A DNA stretch of 64,000 nt from an uncultured Methylobacillus sp. (GTDB lineage: Bacteria; Pseudomonadota; Gammaproteobacteria; Burkholderiales; Methylophilaceae). Numbering within the stretch: position 1 is the stretch's first letter; the number at the start of each line of letters is the position of its first letter. Positions 26,267 through 35,630 of the stretch are shown piece after piece. The position numbers and the translations under genes are program-made. Where the stretch lies: NCBI GenBank assembly GCA_946478865.1, contig CAMLDO010000003.1, forward strand, positions 1-64,000. The letters are read 5' to 3'. The notes beneath the pieces are model-generated. The model was given only the letters and a program-made list of their open reading frames with translations. It did not search any database and had not been told where the DNA came from.

Positions 26267-29200
26267 TCAATTTGTTATATGACCAAACTGCGTGGCTAGT
26301 TTCTCCACATAGGTCTGCGCAGTCGTTGCCGATTCTGCGGAAACGGGAAACTCACTCGCGATGAAGGCTTGCATGCTGCGGATTTCTTCCAACTGGGCTG
26401 TGTTGAACGAACCCAGTGTCACGCCGTTTTGATGACGGCGATGCGCATTTGCTGGTACTGGTGTGAAAGCAATAAGGCCTTGTTTGAGGAGTAACGTATA
26501 TACCATCCAGTCCCCTGCGACCCGATATGAAAGAATATGATCAATGTTCTGATTGAGTACAGCACGCAGGCTATCTGTTCGGAACAGTGCTGCGCTGACA
26601 TTCGGAATGACATTCTTAATGCAAAAGTTATGCGCCGCTTTATCACCATCCATGACAAAAGGAGTTAGCCAGCGGCGATTATCGACGTCAGACACGTATG
26701 CTAGGTAATTATCCGCAAGAACCTGACCGCTTTCGTCGATTTGCTGGCTTTCACAATAGCTCAGCACGACACCTGGAGTGCGAAATCCCTTGCGCGTCTC
26801 GCTGAGGAAGCTTTTGTCACAGGAATCATCGGCCTCGGCAATCCAGACATGCGTGCCACTAGCAAGATTCACCCCTTTCATCCACTGCTTGAATACTGAG
26901 CCAGAGTTTTCTGTATTTGGCACGATTCGGTAATCAATAGCCTGTGCCGAAAGAATCTCCTTTGCTATTCCGAGGCTCTCATCCGTCGAATGATCGTCGA
27001 GGAAGAGAATCTCAAAAATTGGGTAGTCTTGGCGGAGAATACTATTCAGGCGCTCTGGCAGATAGTGTGCGTAGTTGTAGTTCGGCAAGACCACTGAAAT
27101 CCGATCGAGCCCCATCCCCATCAAATCAAGCAGGTCGAACACATAATGGCGGAATGAGAATTGCTCGGCGATTAGCTCGGCTCCTCGTGCACCCGATGCA
27201 AAGGCCGCCTCAGGTTGTTCAAGAAGTGTAGCGACCGCTTCGCCAAAGGCCGTTTCATTCTCCTTTTCAACCAAGCGGCCACAACCTTCGCACAACAACC
27301 CGATGAAGCCGCCGGCATCCTCAAAACCGACCATTGGCACGCCCGCATCCATAGCTTCAAGTACCACCGAAGGGAAAGGATCTTCGCGTGAAGTCAGTGC
27401 GAATACGTCTGCCCCACCGTAGAACATGTCGGTGTCTTGTTGCAAGCCGGGGAAAATAAACCGATTCTTTAGTTCGGGAACTGCGGCAAGTTGTTTCTCG
27501 ATGGTGTGTTGCATGGTTTGCTCCCAATGCCCAATCCACACCCAGTATGTATTGGGAAGACGGTTCGCCATTGCAATGCCAGCAGCGACAAACAAATCAA
27601 CCCCCTTACGGTAATCCGCGTACCCTACTCCCAGCACAATCTGGGCATCCTTAGGCAACTCCAGTTTTTGGCGAAGGAGTATGCGGTCTGACTCTTTGCC
27701 ACGGAGCTTGTCGCGGCGCTTGTAAAGGCCTTGGGGGCGTATCACGAGCTTGTCGGCATGAACAGTCGCCATGTCCTTAAAAGATTTGGCCACTTCGGCT
27801 GCAGGAAAAACGATCTTGCTAGCGTGGGTGGAAATCGCCTGTGCATGATCATGCAGCCGATGCTGTTCGATAACGCCTCTCAGTTCATGGATCAGCGCAA
27901 CACATTCAATCCCCTGCTCGACGAGCGTTTGGAGAAAAAGCCCTGACACTGTGGTGTTGACCAGCGCGCTACGATGTCCCATGCCATATAGGCGGCTCGC
28001 TAGTGCCTTTGCCTCGGTTCCATATGAATCCTTACCAGCAAGCATATGCACCGTTGCCCATTTGGCATATTCGGCAATGAGCGGACCTTTGCCCAGACAA
28101 ACTAAATCCACATGAAAACCCATGCCTTGGTTCAGAGTTTTAGCTAAATTTGCTGCGAGCATCTGGGCGCCATGAGGGTATGCATCGTGAGCAACCAGAA
28201 TAACTTTGCGTTTGGAGTCTGGGGTGTAAGTTTCTCCACTGATGGCATCTCGTGTTGCCTGAAGCCAAGCATAGCCATACTTGGCATCAGGCTCTAAATG
28301 AGCTCCTTCAGCCCACTCGTTCCAGGCATTGACGAAGATCAGCCGTTCATCCGGGTTTTGCTGATGATTTAAGGTGTCTGCGACCGCATTTTCTAGCCAT
28401 TGCTGGTAAAGCGCAGGTGTGCTGTTGAGAAAAACTGTGCCGCGATTTTTCCGTCTTGCCGTGTTGTCCCAAGATGGGCAAACACTTCGAAACAACTGAT
28501 AGGCAGGGCGTGTATAGTTCTTGCTGCGCTCAACAAAAACACGCCAGTCATATACGGTGCAGCCAAAATCGGCACCTGATGGTTTAACGATATCGGTGAT
28601 ATTGGGTGGGGCAGAGTTGTTGGGAGGAAACTCAATCGCAGCATCGAAACCATAGTCTGCAGGATCGATAGTCTCGAATGATTGCGTATATGCAAGATAG
28701 ATTTCTCCGAGACCATTTGCTTTGCACCAATCACGCCACCGTTGTGCTGTTTCCTTAGCCGAGGGAAGCAAACTTGGGCGATAAACAAGGAGCAAAGGTT
28801 TTCCGTCGATACGGATGTAGCGCGAATCGCGCATATAATTTGCTACATGGGAGATGAATGCTAAATCGTCCGCGGGTGAGTGCTCTTGAGCAATTAGAAT
28901 TTCCTTATCAAGCCCATCCCAACGGCGGCTCCAGTTCTCGTTAGCCCAGCATAGACAAAACGGCAGATCAAGGTTGCTATCATTAAGGTAGTTTTCGATC
29001 GGCGTTTCGAGAAGTCGCTTGCCACCAAACCAATAGAAATAAAAGCAGAAGCCACCAATCCCATAGAGCTTGGCTAATTCAACTTGGCGTTGCTGAATTG
29101 CAGGATCGAGCAGGCTGTAATAACCAAGCTCTCCCGGCACGTGCGGTTGGTAATGCCCTTCAAATTGGGGCTTGGCAGGCTGTACGTTGGCCCATTCAGT

Positions 29201-31558
29201 AAAACCTTCGCCCCACCATGCATTGTTTTCCGGGATGGGGTGAAATTGCGGCAGGTAAAAGCAGATCAGCTTGGCCGGCATGCCCTTAAGAGGTGTTGTT
29301 TGCAGCAAGGGCACATATTGCTCTGTTGACTGATCGTTCCCTTCTCCCAGTCTATCCTGCCCATTGTAGACAATGGAATTTTGAAAGCTAAGCCAATCCT
29401 TATAGACCACGGTGTGACGGAATAAGAAGGGAGCAGCCGTAAAAAGAGCACTTTTCAGTCGTTGTTTGCTTTGAATCGAAAGCGGAAGCGTGCGCCAAGC
29501 CCTACGTATAACAGTAACAATTTGATTTCGGAATGAGATCGGAATTTGCCACGTTGCTACTCGGCGGAAATAGCGCAAGGGCATTGTTGCCTTCCAAGAT
29601 TTGCTGCTAAAAATTGTATTGATCCGATGATTAAGGTTAGCGATCAGCGCATCGCGCTCGGCCACCGTTCGGTTAAGGTTAGCGATCAGCGCATCGCGCT
29701 CGGCCACCGTTCGGTTAAGGTTAGCGATCAGCGCATCGCGCTCGGCCACCGTCTGATTAGCACTGGAGAATTGATGAGTATCTTTCGCTGAGGCAGAGGC
29801 TAACAAGCCTGTCAACAAATTTTTTATTGTTTCAGCAGTTTCTGTCGGCGAAGATTGCGCCATATTTGCTGACAAAACTAGTGGTCTTGGGGCGTCGGAA
29901 AACGCACCATAGTCAATTATCAGTTCAAACTGTGGGTCATTGTCGTAACAAACTACCAAAACCTTATCTGTTTGAGGCAGTAGTTCAAGTCCGAGGCAAT
30001 TTCGGATTCCAGACTCCTCTCCACACCAAGTCCACAGCACATCTCCATTTCCATCACGGAGAGTTAGTGAACTAAGCCAGACTGCACAGGGGCTATTGGC
30101 TGGATCAAAACGTAAAGCTACAGGGGAGGAGTTCGCCCCTTCCAACCGAAAACTGACGCTGACTTCTTGATCATTTAAGAACGATACAAATTGGCGGATA
30201 CAATGTAATTCATCATATCCGTGCTCCTCTGTTGCAACGTAAAGAGCTGTGACAAAATTATTGGGATCTGTGGAATGCACCGTACCATAAGGGGTAACGG
30301 GACGATTTCTCCAAGCTATGTCGTAGGCCAATCGAATCTCATCAAGACTCAACCCTGCCGATAATCTTGCTTCTTCAATGACTGCTGGAGTTTCACCATT
30401 AAGTGAATTCAGATATTCCCGTAATCGACCACTATTAAGCAAATGACTGAATGGCAAGTGATAATTTGATAACAACCAGCATAATAATCGGTCGCGACAT
30501 TCGTTCCATGGCGAATTTAGAAACTTCGGTAGCATCCCCACATCCTGTGTGTCGGCAATTCCTCCCAAATGGCCTTCGCCAACAATTGCAAGATGTTTTT
30601 TCCATAAAAGTGCTTGTAAACCGACAGAAGAGCTGACGGTAATTACGCCCTGAACAAAAGGCATCAAATAATGTGATACCCCATAAACCTGTCGGAACAA
30701 CGGATGCCAGATGAAGTTTGGATATCTTCTATTTAAATACTCTACTGTTTCTGGCCTTAATACTGGATGTTCGGGGTGCTCACAAACTATAACGGCTATG
30801 TTGCTTGGTAAAGAGTCCAGCGTATGGATGAGAAGATCATATTGATCGGGAAATCTTGCGTTAGCATCGTAAGCATAAAAGTTAGAAAACTGCAGCGCCA
30901 ATAATACGGCTGACTCGAACGACTCAATAGCTGGGCTAACAATACTGGCAACTGGATTATCTGTATTATCTTTCGATGCCTGAAATTTGTGCCGCAAATC
31001 TGTTAATAGTGCGACCGCCTCGTCCGGTGGATACCAGGATTGCAACTCATCTTTGTACTTAGCGAGGATACTTTCAGCAAACATTCCGCGAGGGTCAAAA
31101 TACATTGTCTCGGGAAATGGAGGCCGAGATATGAACCCATACTCCATATGCAAGACCTTGACTTCGGGCCATGCAAGTTTAAGGAATGGTGCCGGCGAAA
31201 AAGTCAAACACAAGGTCGGAACGAAATCACCGAGGTGTTCGCAGACAAGCTCCGCCATGCCGGAAAGCGCTGCCGAGCCTGTATTCTTCAAGTACCATCC
31301 GCTGGCAACAACCAAAGCGGACTGACCAAAACGTGGAATCAACTCCGTTTGGTCGATCGTAGCAACATGGCTATTCGGTAATATTGAATGGGCAATGCCT
31401 TCAAGTGCTGATGGCACGATGCAGGCAATATCGTTCTCGCTTAGTCCCTCAGTAATGAGAGCTGAAGATATCTCCTTAACGAAATGTTCGACCCACCCTT
31501 TTTTCCAGACCGGATTTTCGCGCTCAACCAGTGGCTCGACATAGAATAGAACACGCAT
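26267..31558 (-). CDS. Giant multidomain glycan synthesis protein (GT-B capsule-type, WbsX, GT4, GT2 modules)
   Basis: 1763 residues without membrane segments. By eye: residues 1-420 a GT-B domain of the KpsC/KpsS capsule type (TVSSSVGLQALL near 310); 430-575 a beta-rich region; 601-642 a coiled coil made of three copies of a 14-residue unit (TVAERDALIANLNR); 760-1105 a WbsX/GH99-like domain (LICFYLPQFHPIPE at the start, NAWNEWAEGAHLEPD at the end); 1110-1480 a GT4-like domain with EX7E-type SREDPFPSVVLEAMDAG; 1484-1763 a GT2 domain (VVLPNYNYAHYLPERL, DDHSTDES). It probably builds several linkages of the ABC-exported polysaccharide in sequence. Donors are unknown. Confidence 0.85.
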   Translation of the reverse strand: MRVLFYVEPLVERENPVWKKGWVEHFVKEISSALITEGLSENDIACIVPSALEGIAHSILPNSHVATIDQTELIPRFGQSALVVASGWYLKNTGSAALSGMAELVCEHLGDFVPTLCLTFSPAPFLKLAWPEVKVLHMEYGFISRPPFPETMYFDPRGMFAESILAKYKDELQSWYPPDEAVALLTDLRHKFQASKDNTDNPVASIVSPAIESFESAVLLALQFSNFYAYDANARFPDQYDLLIHTLDSLPSNIAVIVCEHPEHPVLRPETVEYLNRRYPNFIWHPLFRQVYGVSHYLMPFVQGVITVSSSVGLQALLWKKHLAIVGEGHLGGIADTQDVGMLPKFLNSPWNECRDRLLCWLLSNYHLPFSHLLNSGRLREYLNSLNGETPAVIEEARLSAGLSLDEIRLAYDIAWRNRPVTPYGTVHSTDPNNFVTALYVATEEHGYDELHCIRQFVSFLNDQEVSVSFRLEGANSSPVALRFDPANSPCAVWLSSLTLRDGNGDVLWTWCGEESGIRNCLGLELLPQTDKVLVVCYDNDPQFELIIDYGAFSDAPRPLVLSANMAQSSPTETAETIKNLLTGLLASASAKDTHQFSSANQTVAERDALIANLNRTVAERDALIANLNRTVAERDALIANLNHRINTIFSSKSWKATMPLRYFRRVATWQIPISFRNQIVTVIRRAWRTLPLSIQSKQRLKSALFTAAPFLFRHTVVYKDWLSFQNSIVYNGQDRLGEGNDQSTEQYVPLLQTTPLKGMPAKLICFYLPQFHPIPENNAWWGEGFTEWANVQPAKPQFEGHYQPHVPGELGYYSLLDPAIQQRQVELAKLYGIGGFCFYFYWFGGKRLLETPIENYLNDSNLDLPFCLCWANENWSRRWDGLDKEILIAQEHSPADDLAFISHVANYMRDSRYIRIDGKPLLLVYRPSLLPSAKETAQRWRDWCKANGLGEIYLAYTQSFETIDPADYGFDAAIEFPPNNSAPPNITDIVKPSGADFGCTVYDWRVFVERSKNYTRPAYQLFRSVCPSWDNTARRKNRGTVFLNSTPALYQQWLENAVADTLNHQQNPDERLIFVNAWNEWAEGAHLEPDAKYGYAWLQATRDAISGETYTPDSKRKVILVAHDAYPHGAQMLAANLAKTLNQGMGFHVDLVCLGKGPLIAEYAKWATVHMLAGKDSYGTEAKALASRLYGMGHRSALVNTTVSGLFLQTLVEQGIECVALIHELRGVIEQHRLHDHAQAISTHASKIVFPAAEVAKSFKDMATVHADKLVIRPQGLYKRRDKLRGKESDRILLRQKLELPKDAQIVLGVGYADYRKGVDLFVAAGIAMANRLPNTYWVWIGHWEQTMQHTIEKQLAAVPELKNRFIFPGLQQDTDMFYGGADVFALTSREDPFPSVVLEAMDAGVPMVGFEDAGGFIGLLCEGCGRLVEKENETAFGEAVATLLEQPEAAFASGARGAELIAEQFSFRHYVFDLLDLMGMGLDRISVVLPNYNYAHYLPERLNSILRQDYPIFEILFLDDHSTDESLGIAKEILSAQAIDYRIVPNTENSGSVFKQWMKGVNLASGTHVWIAEADDSCDKSFLSETRKGFRTPGVVLSYCESQQIDESGQVLADNYLAYVSDVDNRRWLTPFVMDGDKAAHNFCIKNVIPNVSAALFRTDSLRAVLNQNIDHILSYRVAGDWMVYTLLLKQGLIAFTPVPANAHRRHQNGVTLGSFNTAQLEEIRSMQAFIASEFPVSAESATTAQTYVEKLATQFGHITN
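29631..29756. repeat. Three tandem 42-bp repeats in the giant gene
   Basis: Three head-to-tail copies of a 42-bp unit at 29631-29672, 29673-29714 and 29715-29756; the first two are identical by eye and the third differs only in its last bases. The unit length is a multiple of three, and each encodes TVAERDALIANLNR in a coiled coil between the beta-rich and WbsX modules. Copy number may vary between strains. Confidence 0.92.
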
Positions 31559-31561
31559 TAA

Positions 31562-32854
31562 TCAGAATTCCCCGAGCGCATCAAAGATATGTTTTGGTGC
31601 GATTCCCATTGCAACCGACATCCCTACCTTGAATTCCTTCTCTATCGCCTTGAGAGCTAACTGATGGATTTCAGGCCAACGCTGCTGTGGTATGGCGACA
31701 ACACCATCGCTATCGGCAAATATATAGTCACCATTAGAAATCGGCGTCTTGCCAATTTGAATAGGCTTGTTCATTGCGCGCAGCGTTCCCTCAAATTTGA
31801 TATCAGCACAATAATGACCGCGTGCAAACACCGAAAACTCAAGTTTAGCGACATCATCCTTATCACGTGTTACGCCATCAATTACGGCACCGACCGCACC
31901 TGCGCGCATCGCGAGTTGAGCATTAAGATTGCCGAAATACGCCCGATCTTTAATGCGATTTTCAACCATGATGACATCGCCTGGACGAACAAACTGATAA
32001 GAGTCAAGCGCGTCATAAATGCCCTGCCATGGTTCGCCTGGCCGGCATTGGTCCAGCAACAACGTCTTTGCGCGACCAAAAAATCGTTTATGCCCCGAGA
32101 TTTCTTGAGGTAATGTGCAATCCGCAATGCCAATTTCGCGCGTAATGTCGGATAGTAGCGCTGAGTTCAGATAAGGCATCAGTGCGGCAAGCCGGAGATT
32201 TTCCTGTGCCCTCACTCCTGCGGCGATGGTTTCAGCCAAGGCGAGCTCTTCAGGCCAATTGACATCAACATTTTCGATGGGTGTCAGTTCAAATAAGATG
32301 GGGTTGTTACCAAAACGCCTCCCTAAACGAAGTGCATCATGACGCACCATATAAAGTGACATTGCTTCGATAGTAGTGGCTGGCAAATCCACGCTATTCG
32401 GAATTCGGCCCCTACCATAAAGGGGCTCACTGCCATCCCAAAGATATTGTTTGGTCTTCGTCACAGCGACTAGGGAGTCATTGGTTTCAGATGAAAGCAA
32501 ACTAGCCAACGCGCGCTCGAACGTTTCTGCTCCTACAAATGGAGCTGTGCAAAGTGCCTGTATATAAACATCGGCATTAACCTGCGCACATTCCCATGCA
32601 AAAAGTTCATGACCATCGGTTGCATTACTAGCAAGTGTCGAAGGGCGCTTCAAACGTTTTACTGGCAAATCGGCGGCCAATTGGGCAATTTCATCGCTAT
32701 CGGTATCGAGATAAACCTCATCAATCAAATTACAATCAAGGAGTTGCCGAAGTTTTCTCTTGAACAAATATTCTCCATCCAAGATGGAAAGATTCTTGTT
32801 CTGAATTCTCTCGCTACTGCCTTTAGCCGGAACGAATGCAACAATCTTTGTCAT
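31562..32854 (-). CDS. Acylneuraminate-type cytidylyltransferase fused to an RraA-like domain
   Basis: 430 residues. The N-terminal about 225 match CMP-sugar synthetases (NeuA/KdsB-like): FVPAKGSSERIQNKNL at the P-loop-like start and an ALCTAPF segment. The C-terminal about 190 form an RraA/HMG-aldolase-like domain with GAVIDGVTRD near 321-330, where the Arg and Asp match the catalytic pair of the 4-hydroxy-4-methyl-2-oxoglutarate aldolases. The fusion suggests an enzyme that both cleaves or forms a keto-acid and activates an acidic sugar with CTP. Neither the sugar nor the aldol reaction is known. It is 4 nt downstream of the methyltransferase gene and 3 nt upstream of the giant gene. Confidence 0.78.
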   Translation of the reverse strand: MTKIVAFVPAKGSSERIQNKNLSILDGEYLFKRKLRQLLDCNLIDEVYLDTDSDEIAQLAADLPVKRLKRPSTLASNATDGHELFAWECAQVNADVYIQALCTAPFVGAETFERALASLLSSETNDSLVAVTKTKQYLWDGSEPLYGRGRIPNSVDLPATTIEAMSLYMVRHDALRLGRRFGNNPILFELTPIENVDVNWPEELALAETIAAGVRAQENLRLAALMPYLNSALLSDITREIGIADCTLPQEISGHKRFFGRAKTLLLDQCRPGEPWQGIYDALDSYQFVRPGDVIMVENRIKDRAYFGNLNAQLAMRAGAVGAVIDGVTRDKDDVAKLEFSVFARGHYCADIKFEGTLRAMNKPIQIGKTPISNGDYIFADSDGVVAIPQQRWPEIHQLALKAIEKEFKVGMSVAMGIAPKHIFDALGEF

Positions 32855-32858
32855 TTAA

Positions 32859-33539
32859 TTACCTTTGTAATTGACAAAAAAAAGTTTGACCATGCCACCC
32901 ATAAGGAAACCATGGGTCTAATTTGATATCTGGATTATTTTCTAGCCACTCAAGAGTGGCTCTTCTTTCTCCAGCATTATTACTAGCATTAAAACAATTC
33001 CAATCGTCAAACATTAAAATCGTTCCAGTTTGCAATAATTGCTTGACCGCATTTAAAACTGTGATGCAAGACTCGTATAAATCCATATCAAGATGGAGTA
33101 CTGAAATTAGGATGTTTTGATTGCAAGTCTGATGCAGCCATTCTGGGAGAGAATTTTCAAACCATCCAGCGTGCATGGAAATTTGATCTTTGTTCCAAAC
33201 GTCATGATGAATTAGAAAATTTTTAACATCCGCATAGCTATAAGAGTAATCTCCCTCTTTGAATTGAGCACTTGAGCAATCTATTCCTGTCAATTTAGGG
33301 AGTCCGCAGAATGAATCAAACAAATAAAATTGATTAACAACGTTAGCTCTTGAATACGCTCTTATAGCAGCAACAGCTGATCTACCTTGGCCAACACCAA
33401 ATTCTAGATAAGCCCCATTCAGCTTATTGTCCATCAAATAGTGAGCAACAATTGTGTGCGCATCAACACGACCTGTGGCCGACATTAAACTGGGAATTTG
33501 GGCTGTATATGGAAGGGGATCAAGTAAGTCTTGTCGCAT
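32859..33539 (-). CDS. TylF/MycF-like class I methyltransferase
   Basis: 226 residues. The SAM-binding region is AYLEFGVGQGRS at 43-54, with LHLDMDLYES near 148-157 and MFDDWNCF near 175-182; the two acidic clusters match the Mg-binding aspartates of TylF-type sugar O-methyltransferases. No membrane segment. It sits directly downstream of wzt (3 nt). In ABC-exported O-antigens, a terminal methyl cap often stops chain growth and is recognised by the Wzt C-terminal domain; this enzyme is a candidate for that cap, which is inference from position. The local DNA is visibly AT-rich. Confidence 0.78.
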   Translation of the reverse strand: MRQDLLDPLPYTAQIPSLMSATGRVDAHTIVAHYLMDNKLNGAYLEFGVGQGRSAVAAIRAYSRANVVNQFYLFDSFCGLPKLTGIDCSSAQFKEGDYSYSYADVKNFLIHHDVWNKDQISMHAGWFENSLPEWLHQTCNQNILISVLHLDMDLYESCITVLNAVKQLLQTGTILMFDDWNCFNASNNAGERRATLEWLENNPDIKLDPWFPYGWHGQTFFCQLQR

Positions 33540-33541
33540 AA

Positions 33542-34819
33542 TTAAATTTTTCTAAGTTCAATAGAAGCAGGACTAAAGGATAAACCTATAACGTTTCGTT
33601 CACTTACCACTGTCAATCGTCTTACTGGCCAACGCTGATCCAGTTCAATGCGATCCCCACTAATATCGGCGAGACCAAGGTAGAGGAAATATTCACCCGC
33701 CTGGATATTGAGTTTGAACCGATACGTTAGCTCAGAAATACCCCGCTTTAGGCTCAAATCGACTTCGGCAAATATATTGTTGTCTCCCCAGACGTCGACG
33801 CCAGCACGATTTTTCAAAGTAATTCCTGTAACGACCTTTTCATATTGGCGCGTGCTTTCAATGACTGCCTTGATTTGTATTTCTTCACCAGCTTTGAAAA
33901 CTTGTCGGGCAATGTTGTCGTCACCTAAAAACTCAACACTCAAATAGCGTGCTTCCTGGGAGCCAAAGCGAGTTTCCTCAATACCCTGCAGTTCTTCGAC
34001 ATAGGACCCTATACGCACCTCTAATTCTTGCTGGAATGCCGTTTCAGGTATCGCAACTTTTCGCGTCAGTTGTTCATACAATTTCACGCATTTAAGTGGG
34101 TCACGATTTTGCGAAGCAATGCGACCTTGTTCCATTACAATTGCGTGATCACATAGCCGTACTACCGACCCCGTATCATGCGAGACAAATAGAATAGTGA
34201 CGCCTTTTTCTTGCATCTCGCGCATGCGCAGCATGCACTTCAACTGGAAGCCTGCATCGCCTACCGACAGGGCTTCGTCGACTACTAGAATTGCTGGCTC
34301 AACATGAATTGCCGAGGAAAACGCAAGGCGAGCCTGCATCCCGCTGGAGTAAGTTTTTAGAGGCTGATCGATATAGTCACCAAGACCGGAAAACTCGATT
34401 ACGCTATCAATCTTTTCATACATTTCATCTGCGGACAGTCCGATCACCGCCGCATTAAGATACACATTTTCCCTTCCAGTAAATTCTGGGTTAAATCCAG
34501 AGCCTAACTCCAACAAGGCTGCAATTCGCCCATTGGCCTGAACTGATCCGAGCGTAGAATTGAGAGTGCCGCAGATTATCTGTAGGAGCGTGGATTTCCC
34601 ACTGCCATTGCGGCCAATAATTCCAATAGTCTCGCCACGTTTTACCTCAAAGGAAACATCGCGAAGTGCCCAGAACTCGCGGTAGTAGTTCTTGGGGATT
34701 ATGCCCATAAGCCGCTGTATGCGAGGGAGGAAAAACTGCTTCAAGCGATCATGCGGCTGATCATAAATCTGATAACACTTGCTCAGATTCTCGACTTTAA
34801 TAGCAATATCAGATGACAT
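33542..34819 (-). CDS. wzt: ABC transporter ATPase for polysaccharide export (Wzt)
   Basis: 425 residues from the ATG at 34819; the frame extends further upstream but the extra 17 residues overlap wzm and lack character. The N-terminal ATPase has Walker A GRNGSGKST at 69-77, the signature YSSGMQARLAF and Walker B AILVVDEAL. Residues about 275-425 form a C-terminal beta-rich domain like the Wzt_C carbohydrate-binding domain, which in other systems recognises the finished chain's terminal modification before export. It works with Wzm at the inner membrane to move lipid-linked polysaccharide. The start overlaps the wzm stop by 11 nt. Confidence 0.93.
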   Translation of the reverse strand: MSSDIAIKVENLSKCYQIYDQPHDRLKQFFLPRIQRLMGIIPKNYYREFWALRDVSFEVKRGETIGIIGRNGSGKSTLLQIICGTLNSTLGSVQANGRIAALLELGSGFNPEFTGRENVYLNAAVIGLSADEMYEKIDSVIEFSGLGDYIDQPLKTYSSGMQARLAFSSAIHVEPAILVVDEALSVGDAGFQLKCMLRMREMQEKGVTILFVSHDTGSVVRLCDHAIVMEQGRIASQNRDPLKCVKLYEQLTRKVAIPETAFQQELEVRIGSYVEELQGIEETRFGSQEARYLSVEFLGDDNIARQVFKAGEEIQIKAVIESTRQYEKVVTGITLKNRAGVDVWGDNNIFAEVDLSLKRGISELTYRFKLNIQAGEYFLYLGLADISGDRIELDQRWPVRRLTVVSERNVIGLSFSPASIELRKI

Positions 34820-35630
34820 CTGCAAACCCTTTGCGTGTCTTCTGAAACCATGCAAAGCCGAGGCAAGCAATGAGCAATGCTACTAAGCTATAGATTGCTA
34901 AAAGCTTCCAATCAGGTGTTTCCCCCCAGTAAAGTACATTCCTCGTCTGCTCAATCACTGGAGTTAGTGGATTGAGATATAGCCAATGGCGATATTCTTC
35001 CGGCAATGCACTTGCAGGATAGAAAATGGGAGAGAGGAACATCAGTACCGTGGTGATTGCACCAATCACTTGAGATACATCTCGCAGGTAAACGCCCAAT
35101 GATGCCAACGCCCAACTAAGCCCAACCACAAAAAGCATCAACGGCAAAATGACCAAAGGCAGGAACAATGCGGTCAACGGTGGAATACCGAACAAAATGA
35201 GGTAGGCGGCAAACCACACCCCTAGACTGATGAGGGTATGGAACATGGCTGAGCCCAGAGAAACAATGGACAGAATTTCCAATGGGAAAACAACTTTTTT
35301 GACGTAATTGACGTTGGAAAGGATCAGGCTCGGTGCCCTGTTGATGCATTCGGAAAATAGGTTGAACACGATTAGCCCGGCGAACAGCACCAACGCGAAT
35401 TCAGTTTTCGAGTCACTACCGTCGCCACCCCAGCGTGCCTTGAAGACTACGCTGAAGACAAAGGTGTATACCAGTAGCATAAAAACCGGATTAAAGAAGG
35501 ACCAGAGCAAACCCAACATGGAGCCGCGATAACGTCCGACTACCTCGCGTTTGACGAAAGATTGGATCAGGGCGCGGTTCCTACAGATGCTGCTGACCAT
35601 TTCCTTAGGTGAGGCGGAGAAGTGTTGCAT
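34809..35630 (-). CDS. wzm: ABC transporter permease for polysaccharide export (Wzm)
   Basis: 273 residues, ABC-2 type permease with about six membrane helices after an N-terminal amphipathic part (SFVKREVVGRYRGSMLG, typical of the family's first interface helix). It pairs with Wzt in the inner membrane to export a polymerised, undecaprenyl-linked O-antigen or capsule chain. The ATG shares one base with the rfbC stop (TGATG) and its end overlaps wzt, so the three are translationally coupled. Confidence 0.94.
   Translation of the reverse strand: MQHFSASPKEMVSSICRNRALIQSFVKREVVGRYRGSMLGLLWSFFNPVFMLLVYTFVFSVVFKARWGGDGSDSKTEFALVLFAGLIVFNLFSECINRAPSLILSNVNYVKKVVFPLEILSIVSLGSAMFHTLISLGVWFAAYLILFGIPPLTALFLPLVILPLMLFVVGLSWALASLGVYLRDVSQVIGAITTVLMFLSPIFYPASALPEEYRHWLYLNPLTPVIEQTRNVLYWGETPDWKLLAIYSLVALLIACLGFAWFQKTRKGFADVI

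Noticed and set aside
29631..29756. Regular direct repeats that could suggest a CRISPR or minisatellite
   Set aside because: The units are contiguous with no spacers, have a length divisible by three and encode a coiled coil inside a long gene.
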